Source: Spirochaetales bacterium (lineage in GTDB: Bacteria > Spirochaetota > Spirochaetia > JABEVK01). From it: 64,000 bases of DNA. Position 1 is the first letter of the stretch. Each line of letters opens with the position of its first letter. Positions 1 through 8,742 of the stretch are shown here, one piece after another. The DNA is taken from assembly GCA_947478845.1 (NCBI GenBank), contig CANJXC010000012.1, positions 41,316 to 105,315 on the forward strand, in the 5' to 3' direction. The notes under the pieces were generated by a model. The model was not told the DNA's origin. It ran no database searches and saw only the letters and a program-made list of their open reading frames with translations. A program made the translations under genes and the position numbers.

Positions 1-250
1 AGATCAGCATACCAATGTAAAGGTAGATTTTTCGCCAGAAAGGCGCCATCGTCACCAGAATCCGTGCGTTCACCACGGCGTTGTCAAAACTTAAGGAAGT
101 TTCCAAGATGCCAAGCATCAAGGCGGTAAACAGAAATGCAAAGCCCTGTGACCAGGAACCAGAGCTTTGGAAACCCATCGAGAAGGCGGTAGAAAGAGCC
201 AGTATGGTGAACACCGAAAAACCTGTGAAGTGTTTGAAGTAGGATTTCAT
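1..250 (-). CDS. DUF475 family integral membrane protein, 3' part cut by window edge
   Basis: Only the first 83 codons lie in the window; the gene runs off the left edge. The protein starts MKSYFKHFTGFSVF and has two hydrophobic stretches. The second ends in the motif LETSLSFDNAVVNA, which is typical of DUF475 proteins (TerC-like membrane proteins of unknown transport role). The family assignment rests on this motif. There is no Shine-Dalgarno before the ATG. Instead TAGACA and TAACAT, 17 bases apart, end 7 bases before the ATG, suggesting a leaderless mRNA. It is transcribed divergently from the lactonase gene, with 75 bases between the starts. Confidence 0.75.
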   Translation of the reverse strand, partial: MKSYFKHFTGFSVFTILALSTAFSMGFQSSGSWSQGFAFLFTALMLGILETSLSFDNAVVNARILVTMAPFWRKIYLYIGMLI

Positions 251-257
251 GGTCTCG

Positions 258-286
258 ATGTTAAAGCATGCAATAGAGGTTGTCTA
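258..286 (-). promoter_or_regulatory. Putative leaderless promoter of the DUF475 gene
   Basis: On the minus strand TAGACA (281-286), a 17-base spacer and TAACAT (258-263). The -10 box ends 7 bases before the ATG, so the predicted transcript would start at or very near the start codon. Prediction from consensus only. Confidence 0.4.
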
Positions 287-289
287 GCC

Positions 290-319
290 TAGACTTTTTT
301 TACCGAGCCGCCGTATCCT
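290..319 (+). promoter_or_regulatory. Putative leaderless promoter of the lactonase gene
   Basis: TAGACT (290-295), an 18-base spacer and TATCCT (314-319), followed by only 6 bases before the ATG at 326. No Shine-Dalgarno is present. The match to consensus is moderate. Confidence 0.35.
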
Positions 320-325
320 CGGGCG

Positions 326-1330
326 ATGAAAGACTCACTTTTGGCCACCGGCTACGCGCCAAAAGACGCCCCTGGATCCTTCGACCTCCCGGAGCCGTCT
401 TGGCTACTAGTGACACCAATGGGTCATGTTATTGTGCTCGCAGAGATGAAGGAGGGGCTGTGGGGTGCGTACCGAGCCGTCAGTGGCCAGTGGACGCGCG
501 TGGCCATGGGACAAACTGGCGGCTCCCTCCCCTGCCATGCGGTTCTCTTCGGCGATTTCCTTCTCGTGGCGCATTATGGCGACGGTAGCGTGACGGCTCT
601 TCGATTGGAAGATGACGGGCTGCCAGGGAAGGCGGTCACCGCAATTGCCCCCTCCCCTGGGGCTCACGCTCACGGCTTGGTACCATTGGATTCGGCGCAC
701 CTGCTCCTGATCGATTTAGGTCGAGAGGTTTTAGAGCTCTACCAGAGCAACTCTCCATCTGAGGTTTCTTTGGAGCTCAAGGCTACTTTAAGTTTAGCTT
801 CCTTTTCGGGGGAGGGCGAAACGCGTGCCATAGGGCCACGTCACCTTGCGGTTCATCCGAAGCTCCCCTTGGCCTATGTGGTCACTGAGTACAGTAACGA
901 ACTATTGGTGGTGGAAATGGGCCTCTCACCGCCACGCCTCAAGGAGAAGTTTCGGGTGTCGCTCCTTCCTGCTTTTTGGGCAGAGCCCTCTTTCGCCGGG
1001 ACCGTGAAGGTATCACCGGACGGGAACTTTCTCATGGCCACCAATCGAGGTCACGACTCGGTGGTGAGCTTCACCCTAGAAGAAGGCGCACCGACTCTTC
1101 CTGTGTGGACTTCCAGCGGTGGAAAGTGGCCGAGAGACGCTGCGCTGTCGGGAAGCGGCGATAGCCTCGCCGTGGCGAATCAGAAGTCGGACAAGGTAAC
1201 GGTGTTTGGCCGAGACCCCAAGACCGGCATTCTGACACCGCGGGCCGACTACCGGGTTGCGGGCGCCTCGTGCGTTGTGTTTGGGAGCGACGGGGCACCG
1301 ACACTGGATTCTTTTGACAATACCCTGTAG
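326..1330 (+). CDS. Lactonase / 6-phosphogluconolactonase-like beta-propeller protein
   Basis: A 334-residue cytosolic protein without a signal peptide. It resembles the lactonase (YbhE/Pgl-type) seven-bladed propellers: GPRHLAVHP followed by AYVVTEYSNELLVV near residue 180, then VSPDGNFLMATNRGHDSVVSF near residue 235 and SLAVANQKSDKVTVF near residue 290. Family members hydrolyse 6-phosphogluconolactone in the oxidative pentose phosphate pathway, but many are uncharacterised lactonases, so the substrate is uncertain. No other oxidative pentose phosphate gene is in the window (rpiA at 38.3 kb is non-oxidative). The start at 326 has no Shine-Dalgarno and fits a leaderless transcript. Confidence 0.75.
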   Translation: MKDSLLATGYAPKDAPGSFDLPEPSWLLVTPMGHVIVLAEMKEGLWGAYRAVSGQWTRVAMGQTGGSLPCHAVLFGDFLLVAHYGDGSVTALRLEDDGLPGKAVTAIAPSPGAHAHGLVPLDSAHLLLIDLGREVLELYQSNSPSEVSLELKATLSLASFSGEGETRAIGPRHLAVHPKLPLAYVVTEYSNELLVVEMGLSPPRLKEKFRVSLLPAFWAEPSFAGTVKVSPDGNFLMATNRGHDSVVSFTLEEGAPTLPVWTSSGGKWPRDAALSGSGDSLAVANQKSDKVTVFGRDPKTGILTPRADYRVAGASCVVFGSDGAPTLDSFDNTL

Positions 1331-1363
1331 TGTAAGCGCTTATTCTGCCCCAAGCGAGGACTC

Positions 1364-1570
1364 GTGAAACCCAATTATTCAGGCAACAAACGACGGCGGG
1401 AACTGGACGCCAAGAAAAAGAAAGAAGAGAAAGCCCAACGAAAAAAAGAGCGCAAAGAGCTGGAAGCTCTCTACCCGGACGGAATTCCTGCCCACCTGCT
1501 CGGTGAAGAGCATGCCGACGATGAAGATGAAGCTGGGGAAGCTAAAGAACCGACGCCAGCGGCGCCTTGA
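1364..1570 (+). CDS. Small highly charged conserved-type protein
   Basis: A 68-residue protein beginning at GTG with a good Shine-Dalgarno (GAGGA) just upstream. The N-terminal half is extremely lysine/arginine rich (KRRRELDAKKKKEEKAQRKKERKE). A short YPDGIPAHLL segment follows, then a glutamate/aspartate-rich tail. It is probably an extended or helical nucleic-acid- or ribosome-associated peptide, but no function can be read from the sequence. Its last 29 bases overlap the end of the convergent flavoprotein gene. Confidence 0.65.
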   Translation: MKPNYSGNKRRRELDAKKKKEEKAQRKKERKELEALYPDGIPAHLLGEEHADDEDEAGEAKEPTPAAP

Positions 1571-3032
1571 CGCCGTTCTCGATCACGTAACACTGCAGCA
1601 GGTCGCCAAGAAACTCGCGCTTGTAGATGGAAGTGCCTAGAAGCATCCTTAGCGCTTCCTGAATCCCTTCAATGATGGAAGGATGGGGGTGAATCATATT
1701 CGCCAAGTCGCGGATTCCCTGCTGGGTGTGCACAAGGTACGCGACCCCTTCTATGCAGCTGGACGCATGGGCACCAATAGCCCGCATGCCCAAAATGCGC
1801 ATGGCATGATCGTTGGTCACGATAATCTTGAAAAAACCATTGGTTTTGTTCATGGCTATGGCTCTGGAGAGCAATGAATAATCAAGCTTGACAACCTTGA
1901 CGGGTAAACCTCGTCTTGCGGCTTCCTGCTCGTTGATGCCTACCGCCGCCACTTCAGGGTCAAGGAACATGATGGTGCTGATGTTTTCGTAGCTCATCCT
2001 TCGGCTGGGCTCGCCAAACATGCGCTCCACCGCGTGACGGGCTTCACTTTCTCCTACGTTGACCAAGGAAATCTCTGTGGCGATGTCTCCGGCGGCAAAA
2101 ATGTTGGGGACGTTGGTTTGAGTGTCATCTCGCCAGATTCCGCCCCGTTCTGTGAGCCGTATTCCCGCGGCCGCAAGCCCCAGATTCTCATGGTTGGGAA
2201 CCCTTCCGACAGACACCAAGGCCTGTCCCACCCGGTTGACCTCACGACGTCCGTCCTTGTATTCCAGCTCGTATTCCACTTCGTCGCTCACGATGTCCAT
2301 GCGCACCAGTGAGGCCCCACGGTGCACGTGGCAACCGTTCTTTTCCAAGCTCTCGGCCACGATGGAAGCCACGTCTTCATCCTCAAAGGGAAGGATGCGG
2401 TCGGCCTTGTCGATCAGGAAAACCTTGGAATTGCCGAAGTTGCTGAAAATCGTGGCAAACTCGCACCCGATGACCCCGGCACCGAGAACCACCAAGGATT
2501 TCTGGAAATCCCTCATGTTACGGATTCCGTCGCTGGTGAGTATAATCTTTTCGTCGATGGGGATGTTGGGCAGGTAGCGGGGCCGGCTCCCCGTGGCCAG
2601 GAGAATGGAGTCGGCCGTGTAAGTAACCGTTGCCGGGTCGCCTTGGCTGCGGGTGACAACCACCGTGTTGCGGTCCTGAAGTTCGCCCCTCCCACGCTCG
2701 AGTTGAAACTGGCCAGTCCCCGATTCCTCAAGAAGCATGCGGATGTGCGAGTTGATGATGTTGCGCCTAGCCCTCACGGCTTCCCGCACTTCCTTATCCG
2801 AGTCTTCAAACTTCAATTGGAAGCCGGGCACCAGCTCACGAATCTGCTTGACCTTCTTGGAGTACTCCCACAGCGTCTTCGAGGTCATCACCCCGTTGAA
2901 AACCTCGGTACCCCCAAGAGCTGTTTTCTCCACAAGGAGTACCCTTTTGCCGAAGTCGAGGGCTCTCATGGCACCGGCAAACCCCGTAGGTCCCCCGCCG
3001 AGGATGATGAGGTCAAAGTGATCGATGGGCAT
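1542..3032 (-). CDS. FAD/NAD(P)-dependent oxidoreductase, dihydrolipoamide dehydrogenase / soluble transhydrogenase-like, no redox cysteines
   Basis: About 496 residues with the class I pyridine nucleotide-disulfide oxidoreductase layout. An FAD dinucleotide fold (DLIILGGGPTGFAGA) lies at the N-terminus, an NAD(P) fold (LVVLGAGVIGCEFA) near residue 180, the FAD-binding IFAAGD near residue 310, and a dimerisation domain with HPHPSIIEGIQEA near the end. The active-site segment that normally reads CxxxxC is GGTEVFNGVMTSK (residues 40-52), with no cysteine. Dithiol chemistry is therefore unlikely and a transhydrogenase or diaphorase role is more plausible. I prefer the ATG at 3032, which gives the usual short N-terminus. 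A TTG at 3083, overlapping the polB stop as TTGA, would add 17 residues. Confidence 0.8.
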   Translation of the reverse strand: MPIDHFDLIILGGGPTGFAGAMRALDFGKRVLLVEKTALGGTEVFNGVMTSKTLWEYSKKVKQIRELVPGFQLKFEDSDKEVREAVRARRNIINSHIRMLLEESGTGQFQLERGRGELQDRNTVVVTRSQGDPATVTYTADSILLATGSRPRYLPNIPIDEKIILTSDGIRNMRDFQKSLVVLGAGVIGCEFATIFSNFGNSKVFLIDKADRILPFEDEDVASIVAESLEKNGCHVHRGASLVRMDIVSDEVEYELEYKDGRREVNRVGQALVSVGRVPNHENLGLAAAGIRLTERGGIWRDDTQTNVPNIFAAGDIATEISLVNVGESEARHAVERMFGEPSRRMSYENISTIMFLDPEVAAVGINEQEAARRGLPVKVVKLDYSLLSRAIAMNKTNGFFKIIVTNDHAMRILGMRAIGAHASSCIEGVAYLVHTQQGIRDLANMIHPHPSIIEGIQEALRMLLGTSIYKREFLGDLLQCYVIENGVKAPLASVL

Positions 3033-3079
3033 CCTTCGACAATACGGTGGGACGGCCTTCTTTTCAATCCCTTTTTTGT

Positions 3080-5353
3080 TCAACTGAGGGTCTCATCCCA
3101 CTCCAGTTCGAGCTGCTTTCCCCAGGGTGGACCCACGTCAAGACCTGCTGCCTCCAGTAGGGAATCCCAGAGGGGACGCAGCTGATGTTCCCGATAGTGA
3201 TCGTAGTCGGGTGGTTCTCCGGGCAAAGCGACCGGCCGAGGCCCTTGGCTGGTCATCCAGTACTCAACGCTCCCTCTTTGGTTGGTCCAGCCCAACAGGC
3301 GCGCAGCTCGGACTTGGGGCGATGCCTTATCGTGGTAGTCTTGGGCTGGTCTGCGTAAAATCTTGCGGTAGATGAGTTCGGCGTCCAGTTCTCCTTGCCG
3401 CAACCGATCGAGCAGGTTGTTTTTCCAGGCGCTCACTTCGGAAGCAGAAACGGCGCGAAACAACAAGTCCAACAGCTCGGTTTGAAACCGCCTTGCCAGG
3501 GGGGTCCAATCGCTGCGCACGGCTTCCATACCCTTCACTTCAATTTCGGGGGTGCCTGAAGGTTGTTCAACCCAGCCAGCATATCCTTTGGCGCGACCCC
3601 GCACTTCCTCACCGGGTAAATGCCGCATTGGGGGAATCAAAAAGCGCGAGTACACCTTGTCGCATCGTAAGGTCAGGTAAGATTCCACCCTCCATGCATC
3701 ACCGACAATCTTGCCAAGCTCATGAGTAAGCTCCTTGGCTAGGGCGATGGGGTCGCGCCGGGTGTGCACAAATACCGAGTCAGTGTCGCCGTAGAGAACT
3801 GGCATATCTCGGGCCTCGAACCAGTCTCGGGTGAACTCAAGGCAACGGCGGCCGAAACCGGTGATCGCCCCTGCCAGCTCGGTTTTCCCATACCGGCAGC
3901 CAGCAGACCCCAATACGCCATAGAATGAGTTCATCAGAATCTTGTAAACGTAACTGGCGGTTTGGTCTCCTGCGGCTTCGGCCGCTTGACGGGAGGCGAA
4001 ATACCGGGTTATCAGGGCCGGCAATATTCCAGGTTGCCGAGAAAATCGAGCCCCGTTGGGGGCCACCAGCGCGTCTTCACCGGGGCGTTCGCATCCGAGA
4101 GGGTCGATGCCGAAGGTTCGAATGATCGAGGGGTAGAGACTTCGAAAATCGAACACCACGACATCGCTGAACAACCCCACTTTTGCATCCAGCACCATGC
4201 CGCCCGCCGCGCCAGACACCTCGCGCCCCGCCGGCGGAGGTGGAAGAATGCCCCTCGAAGCCAGCTCGAGGGCATAGATGCGCTCAAAAACCGGGATGCT
4301 GGTCCACGCCAAGTCGAGAGGAACTCCGGTCAGGGCGGCGCGACGCACGGTCAGTTCCGCCAAGCCGGTCTTTTCAAGGATTTGTAGGACCAACCGGGCG
4401 TCCTCCAAGCAGTAATCGCAAAAGGCTATGGGCTCGGCGATAAACATCCGGTCGAGTTCGTTCAGTTTGGCTTCCCCTTTGAGTTCTAGGGTCTTGGTAC
4501 GTCCGAGCACATGAGTGGCAACTGTACCGAGAGTCTGATCCTCAAAGCGCGTGCCAGAGCCCCTGGCAACCCTCATTGCATCAACCACCTGACGACCCGG
4601 AACAGTCACGACCGTTCGGCCGCCAGCCTTCCTGCGAACACGCACAACTTCTTCGGTGCGCCCCCAGTCAAACGCAACTTTGTTTTGTTCATAACGGCCG
4701 GCCAGGTGGGCCAGGTCAAAGTCCGTGACGTTCCAACCGGTAATGACGTCGGGGTTGAACTTTCTCACCAGCGCATTGGCAGAAAACAAGAGATCGGCCT
4801 CGGAAGCAAAATCGGGGAGAAACAGAACCTCGGACAAAGAACCTTGAGCCAGGGCGAGCGCGCGGACCGTACCGTCCCGCGAGGTTTCAATATCGAGGGA
4901 GGCCCACAACAAGGCGATAGGTGTATCGGACGGCCTCAGGGTTGGATTTCGATAGACAACGTCCACTCGGCGGCCGGATACCGGGGTTCCCTCGATCAAC
5001 ACTCCACCGGTGATGCCCCAGTGGAGAAGGGCGTCCTCGGCAGCCCGGGGGACTTCACCGAGATGCCAAAATCCCGCGGGCTCCAATAGGGAACGGGCGA
5101 GCTCCCAGGAGCGGGCCGGCACCGACAATTCCACCCGGGGCTCACCCCCGAACGCCTCAACGGCTCTGGCCGACAAAGGCACCCGGGCCTTTTGAAGAAG
5201 GCACATCGCCTGGGTCCCTTGGTCGGCTTTCACGACCCAACCGGAGGTCAGGCCTGGGGAGACCAAGCCGAAACTGCGTCCATCAGCCAGGCGCCCGCAG
5301 GCACGAAGCTCTCCCCGCGAGGCCCACCAATGGACCAGAAACCCCTCTGCCAC
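3080..5353 (-). CDS. polB: DNA polymerase II, family B, with 3'-5' exonuclease
   Basis: 757 residues, near the length of E. coli Pol II. The exonuclease motifs are intact: SLDIETS near residue 150, NPDVITGWNVTDFDL near 195 and YCLEDARLV near 315. The polymerase motifs are intact too: A, DFRSLYPSII near 400; B, ILMNSFYGVLG near 475; C, YGDTDSVF near 525. The enzyme should therefore proofread and polymerise, probably in repair or translesion synthesis. It starts at GTG, one base after the stop of the solute-binding lipoprotein gene, and its TGA touches the next gene, so it sits in a short leftward operon with apparently unrelated partners. Confidence 0.95.
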   Translation of the reverse strand: MAEGFLVHWWASRGELRACGRLADGRSFGLVSPGLTSGWVVKADQGTQAMCLLQKARVPLSARAVEAFGGEPRVELSVPARSWELARSLLEPAGFWHLGEVPRAAEDALLHWGITGGVLIEGTPVSGRRVDVVYRNPTLRPSDTPIALLWASLDIETSRDGTVRALALAQGSLSEVLFLPDFASEADLLFSANALVRKFNPDVITGWNVTDFDLAHLAGRYEQNKVAFDWGRTEEVVRVRRKAGGRTVVTVPGRQVVDAMRVARGSGTRFEDQTLGTVATHVLGRTKTLELKGEAKLNELDRMFIAEPIAFCDYCLEDARLVLQILEKTGLAELTVRRAALTGVPLDLAWTSIPVFERIYALELASRGILPPPPAGREVSGAAGGMVLDAKVGLFSDVVVFDFRSLYPSIIRTFGIDPLGCERPGEDALVAPNGARFSRQPGILPALITRYFASRQAAEAAGDQTASYVYKILMNSFYGVLGSAGCRYGKTELAGAITGFGRRCLEFTRDWFEARDMPVLYGDTDSVFVHTRRDPIALAKELTHELGKIVGDAWRVESYLTLRCDKVYSRFLIPPMRHLPGEEVRGRAKGYAGWVEQPSGTPEIEVKGMEAVRSDWTPLARRFQTELLDLLFRAVSASEVSAWKNNLLDRLRQGELDAELIYRKILRRPAQDYHDKASPQVRAARLLGWTNQRGSVEYWMTSQGPRPVALPGEPPDYDHYREHQLRPLWDSLLEAAGLDVGPPWGKQLELEWDETLS

Positions 5354-5354
5354 G

Positions 5355-6185
5355 CTACTTGGAAGTATTGTAGTAGTCGAAGAACCAGGTCTTTCCCAAA
5401 GCTGTGAGAGTGCCGTCGTCCTTCATAGCCTTGAGAGCGGCATTGAAAGGTGCCACTAGATCGCTCTTGGGGGTGAAGATAAACCCGAAGTCCTCGGAAC
5501 CCAAGGGCCCGCCGATAAGCTTGAGTTTTCCAGAGTTGGCACCAATGTAGCCCGCCGAACTGGCCTTATCCAAAAGCACCATGTCGACATCGCCGGAGAT
5601 CAGCGCTTGCACCGAGGCCCCAAAGGTCTCAAACAATTTGACGCGGGGATTTTTCTCGTTACCGTCGAGCACGTTGTTGACTGCAACGTAGAAGTTGGTG
5701 GTGCCGGCTTGGGCGCCAATGAGCAACTTTTTGTCGGCACCAAAGGTCTTCTCGTCGGTGAACCGGCCCTCATCGGCACGCACCAACATGAACTGCTCGC
5801 TCGTCAGATAGGAGTCGCTGAAGTCAACTTCCTTCCTGCGCTCATCGTTAATCGTGATGCCGTCCATACCCACGTCGAACTGTCCGGCTCGCACCGACTG
5901 AATCATGGTGTCCCAACTGCTTACAGACCATTGAACCTTGGCATTCAGCCTCTTGGCAATTTCATTGACGGCATCGTATTCCCAACCCACGGCCTTGCCA
6001 GTCTTGGGGTCTACAAAGTTGAGCGGGGTATAGGCGTTCTCGGTGACGGCTTTGATGACGCGACCTGCGAGATCGGGCAGGCCTGCCGCGGCTTTGCCGG
6101 CATCGGTCGCTGTTGCCGCCGGTTTAGCGCAGGAGGTCAGCGCCAAGGCAAAAACAGCAAGAACCACGGGTAGAAGCTTTTTCAT
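5355..6185 (-). CDS. Amino-acid-type ABC transporter solute-binding lipoprotein (family 3)
   Basis: 276 residues with a lipoprotein signal: MKKLLPVVLAVFALALTSC, where the cysteine of LTSC would be lipidated. The mature part has the family 3 periplasmic binding features: TPLNFVDPKTGKAVGWEYDAVNEIAKRL, then FDVGMDGITINDERRKEVDFSDSYL, and a C-terminal ALGKTWF. Such proteins bind polar amino acids or small carboxylates. No permease or ATPase gene is adjacent, so the transporter partner must be elsewhere. A strong Shine-Dalgarno (AAGGAG) precedes the ATG. The gene begins a leftward unit with polB. Confidence 0.9.
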   Translation of the reverse strand: MKKLLPVVLAVFALALTSCAKPAATATDAGKAAAGLPDLAGRVIKAVTENAYTPLNFVDPKTGKAVGWEYDAVNEIAKRLNAKVQWSVSSWDTMIQSVRAGQFDVGMDGITINDERRKEVDFSDSYLTSEQFMLVRADEGRFTDEKTFGADKKLLIGAQAGTTNFYVAVNNVLDGNEKNPRVKLFETFGASVQALISGDVDMVLLDKASSAGYIGANSGKLKLIGGPLGSEDFGFIFTPKSDLVAPFNAALKAMKDDGTLTALGKTWFFDYYNTSK

Positions 6186-6244
6186 AACGACTCCTTTATT
6201 TTTTTCACCTTAGCGGGAGCGGGAAGAAATTTCCACCCCTCGAC

Positions 6245-6274
6245 TTGACAAAGTGCTCAGGCACCCTTTATTGT
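6245..6274 (+). promoter_or_regulatory. Putative sigma70-type promoter of metY
   Basis: TTGACA (6245-6250, perfect -35), an 18-base spacer and TATTGT (6269-6274). The implied 5' leader is about 40 bases and contains the AGGAGA ribosome-binding site. There is no room for a SAM riboswitch. Confidence 0.5.
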
Positions 6275-6324
6275 TGACTTACTCTACCGGATTGGTTGGA
6301 GCATTTGAACCTAGGAGAAACCTC

Positions 6325-7614
6325 ATGGCAACGAAACCAGCCTTCGACACAGCTTCGATTCACGCCGGACAAGTCCCTGATCCCAAGGAACTCAGTCGCG
6401 GAGTCGCTATTCATCGCACCACGAGCTATGTGTTCAAGAACACAGAACATGCAGCCAACCTTTTCGGGCTCAAGGAGTTCGGGAACATCTACACCCGTCT
6501 GGGAAATCCCACCACAGCCATCCTCGAAGAGCGCATTACAGCCCTTGAAGGTGGAGCTGCCTCGGTGGCTGTGGCCTCGGGTACCAGCGCCATCTTCTAC
6601 ACCGTCATCACCATTGCCAAGCAAGGCGACCACATCGTGAGCGCCAGCAATTTGTATGGTGGCACCTACACGCAGTTTGATGCCATTCTGCCAGACTTCG
6701 GCATCACCACGACTTTTGTCGACGTCACCAAGCCTCAAGAGTTCGAGAAGGCTATCAAACCCAACACCAAGCTACTTTACCTAGAAACCATGGGCAATCC
6801 GGCTCTCGATGTGCCTGATTTTGAAGCGATCAGCAAGATTGCAAAGAAGCACAAGCTGCCTTTGGTGGTCGACGCCACGTTCACCACCCCCGCCCTGCTC
6901 AAAACTATCGACCATGGCGCCAACATTGTCATCAATTCGCTCACCAAGTGGATTGGCGGCCACGGCACCGCCATTGGTGGCATTGTCACCGATGCAGGAA
7001 ACTTCGACTGGTCCGACCCCAAGTTTGAGCACTTTACCAAGCCTGACAAAAACTACCATGGCCTACGTTGGGCCCTCGACTTGCACGACAGCCTCAAGCC
7101 CATCGCCTTTGCCCTGCGCTTTCGCACCGTGCCGCTTCGCAACCTTGGCGCGAGCCTGAGTCCCGACTCTTCTTGGATCTTTCTCCAGGGACTGGAGACA
7201 CTGAGCCTGCGCATGGCTAAACACGTCGAGAACACCCGGAAAGTGGCCGAATGGCTTGCCAAGCACAAGAAGGTCTCTTGGGTGCGCTACCCAGGGCTCA
7301 AGAGCGACCCCACCTATTCGGTGGCCAACAAGTACCTGAAGAAGGGCTTTGGCGGCGTAGTCGTCTTTGGTGTGAAGTCGGGCCGAGAAGGTGGCTCCAA
7401 GTTTATCGATAACCTGAAGCTTTTTAGCCACCTAGCCAACGTGGGAGACGCCAAGAGCCTTGCTCTCCATCCGGCAAGCACCAGCCACAGCCAACTCAGT
7501 GAGGCCCAACAGAAAGCGGGCGGATTGTCTCCCGAACTGGTGCGCCTGAGCATCGGGCTCGAAGACATTGACGACCTTCTGGCCGACCTCGAACAGGCTC
7601 TGTCTCTCACCTAA
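6325..7614 (+). CDS. metY: O-acetylhomoserine sulfhydrylase (aminocarboxypropyltransferase)
   Basis: 429 residues from the ATG at 6325, which follows the Shine-Dalgarno AGGAGA. It is a cystathionine-gamma-synthase-family PLP enzyme of the MetY type: FDTASIHAGQ at the N-terminus, YTRLGNPTTAILEERI near residue 55, SGTSAIFYTV near 90, and the PLP lysine in NSLTKWIGGHGT near 205. It makes homocysteine from O-acetylhomoserine and sulfide (direct sulfhydrylation). No other methionine gene is adjacent. A promoter lies upstream and an intrinsic terminator follows directly, so it is a single-gene unit. Confidence 0.95.
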   Translation: MATKPAFDTASIHAGQVPDPKELSRGVAIHRTTSYVFKNTEHAANLFGLKEFGNIYTRLGNPTTAILEERITALEGGAASVAVASGTSAIFYTVITIAKQGDHIVSASNLYGGTYTQFDAILPDFGITTTFVDVTKPQEFEKAIKPNTKLLYLETMGNPALDVPDFEAISKIAKKHKLPLVVDATFTTPALLKTIDHGANIVINSLTKWIGGHGTAIGGIVTDAGNFDWSDPKFEHFTKPDKNYHGLRWALDLHDSLKPIAFALRFRTVPLRNLGASLSPDSSWIFLQGLETLSLRMAKHVENTRKVAEWLAKHKKVSWVRYPGLKSDPTYSVANKYLKKGFGGVVVFGVKSGREGGSKFIDNLKLFSHLANVGDAKSLALHPASTSHSQLSEAQQKAGGLSPELVRLSIGLEDIDDLLADLEQALSLT

Positions 7615-7618
7615 AAAG

Positions 7619-7659
7619 GAGCCAAACGGTGAGGCGGCCCTTACCGTTTGGCTCTTTTT
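7619..7659 (+). terminator. Rho-independent terminator after metY
   Basis: A perfect 12-bp stem, GAGCCAAACGGT (7619-7630) with ACCGTTTGGCTC (7643-7654), with a 12-base loop and followed by TTTTT. It starts four bases after the metY stop codon. Confidence 0.9.
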
Positions 7660-7677
7660 CAAGCTAGCCCTTTGGAA

Positions 7678-7683
7678 TATACT
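7678..7683 (+). promoter_or_regulatory. Putative -10 box for the diguanylate cyclase gene, leaderless layout
   Basis: TATACT lies 7 bases before the ATG at 7691 and there is no Shine-Dalgarno. The expected -35 position falls in the T-tract of the metY terminator and is a poor match. Confidence 0.35.
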
Positions 7684-7690
7684 GGGCTGT

Positions 7691-8707
7691 ATGGACACCG
7701 AACAACCTAAGCTCTCGGTCTTGGCTGTAGACGACGAGCCCATGAATCTGAAGTTGCTCGATGTCTTGTTGAAGCCTTTGGAGCTCAATATTGAGTTTGC
7801 GGAGGATGGAACGAAGGGTTTGGAGCTGCTGGAAAAAAACCAGTACGACCTGCTTCTTTTCGACATCATGATGCCAGGCATTGACGGGCTGGAGCTTTGC
7901 AAGTTAGCCCGGCTGAATCCACAACACAAAGATGTTCCGGTCCTGATTCTGACCGCTTTTGGTGCAAAGGAGAGCCTTCTCAAGGCTTTTGAGGCCGGTG
8001 CCGTAGACTACATCACCAAGCCTTTTTACGGGCCTGAGCTCGTCTTCCGAATCAAGGCCCAGCTGAAGTTGCGTCAATTACAGCGTAGCATGGAAACCTT
8101 TACCAACGAGCTTAACCTGCAAGTTCTTAAGGCCATGAAAACCGAACGGGAGCTACTGCAGAGCCAGCAGGCGCTCTCGGAAGCCAATAAGACCCTGGTA
8201 GACTGGGCCCACAAGGATGCGCTCACGGGGCTGTGGAACCGGCGAAAAGCCTGGGACCTCATGGAATATGAGGCCGAACGGTCGAACCGTCAAAAACGCA
8301 GCATCGGTATTGCGGTCATGGACCTCGACAAGTTCAAGAACGTGAACGATACACTCGGTCATGAAGTGGGCGATGCCGTGCTCAAAGAAGCGGCAGCGAT
8401 TCTCTCGGAAAACCTCCGCAAAGGCGACATTCTCGCCCGTTGGGGCGGTGAAGAGTTCTTGCTGGTTTTTCCTGAAACCGACCTCGAAGGCTCCTTTCAG
8501 GCAGCCAACAAGATGCGTTTGGCTCTCCAAGAGGCGCGGTGGGAACTCCCGGGACTTGAGGGGATGACGGTCTCGATAGGGGTGACGGTAAAGCAACCCG
8601 GTGAAACCTGGACGGAAGCTTTCAAACAGGCCGATGATGCGCTTTACCGCGCCAAGGAAAACGGTCGCAACCGAGTCGAAGTGCCTCTCAAGGGTATACC
8701 ATCCTGA
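7691..8707 (+). CDS. Response regulator with GGDEF domain (diguanylate cyclase)
   Basis: 338 residues: a receiver domain (1-125) with the acidic pair DDEP, phospho-acceptor aspartate in LLLFDIMMPG and lysine in YITKPF; a helical linker; then a GGDEF domain (about 170-330). The active-site loop reads GGEEF, and the allosteric product-binding I-site RKGD lies five residues upstream, so it should make cyclic di-GMP under feedback control. Phosphorylation by a histidine kinase would switch it; no kinase is adjacent. The start is MDTEQPKLSVL, chosen because the receiver fold begins just after it. There is no Shine-Dalgarno. Confidence 0.95.
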   Translation: MDTEQPKLSVLAVDDEPMNLKLLDVLLKPLELNIEFAEDGTKGLELLEKNQYDLLLFDIMMPGIDGLELCKLARLNPQHKDVPVLILTAFGAKESLLKAFEAGAVDYITKPFYGPELVFRIKAQLKLRQLQRSMETFTNELNLQVLKAMKTERELLQSQQALSEANKTLVDWAHKDALTGLWNRRKAWDLMEYEAERSNRQKRSIGIAVMDLDKFKNVNDTLGHEVGDAVLKEAAAILSENLRKGDILARWGGEEFLLVFPETDLEGSFQAANKMRLALQEARWELPGLEGMTVSIGVTVKQPGETWTEAFKQADDALYRAKENGRNRVEVPLKGIPS

Positions 8708-8742
8708 GCAAGCCCCTCCTCCTTGAGTCACCTACCGGGACC

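Noticed and set aside
2322..3185. Plus-strand 287-codon open frame antisense to the flavoprotein
   Set aside because: It is a shadow of the oxidoreductase and polB frames and shows no protein-like motif.
6186..6324. SAM or other methionine riboswitch before metY
   Set aside because: The predicted promoter leaves a leader of only about 40 bases, too short for a riboswitch and with no terminator hairpin.
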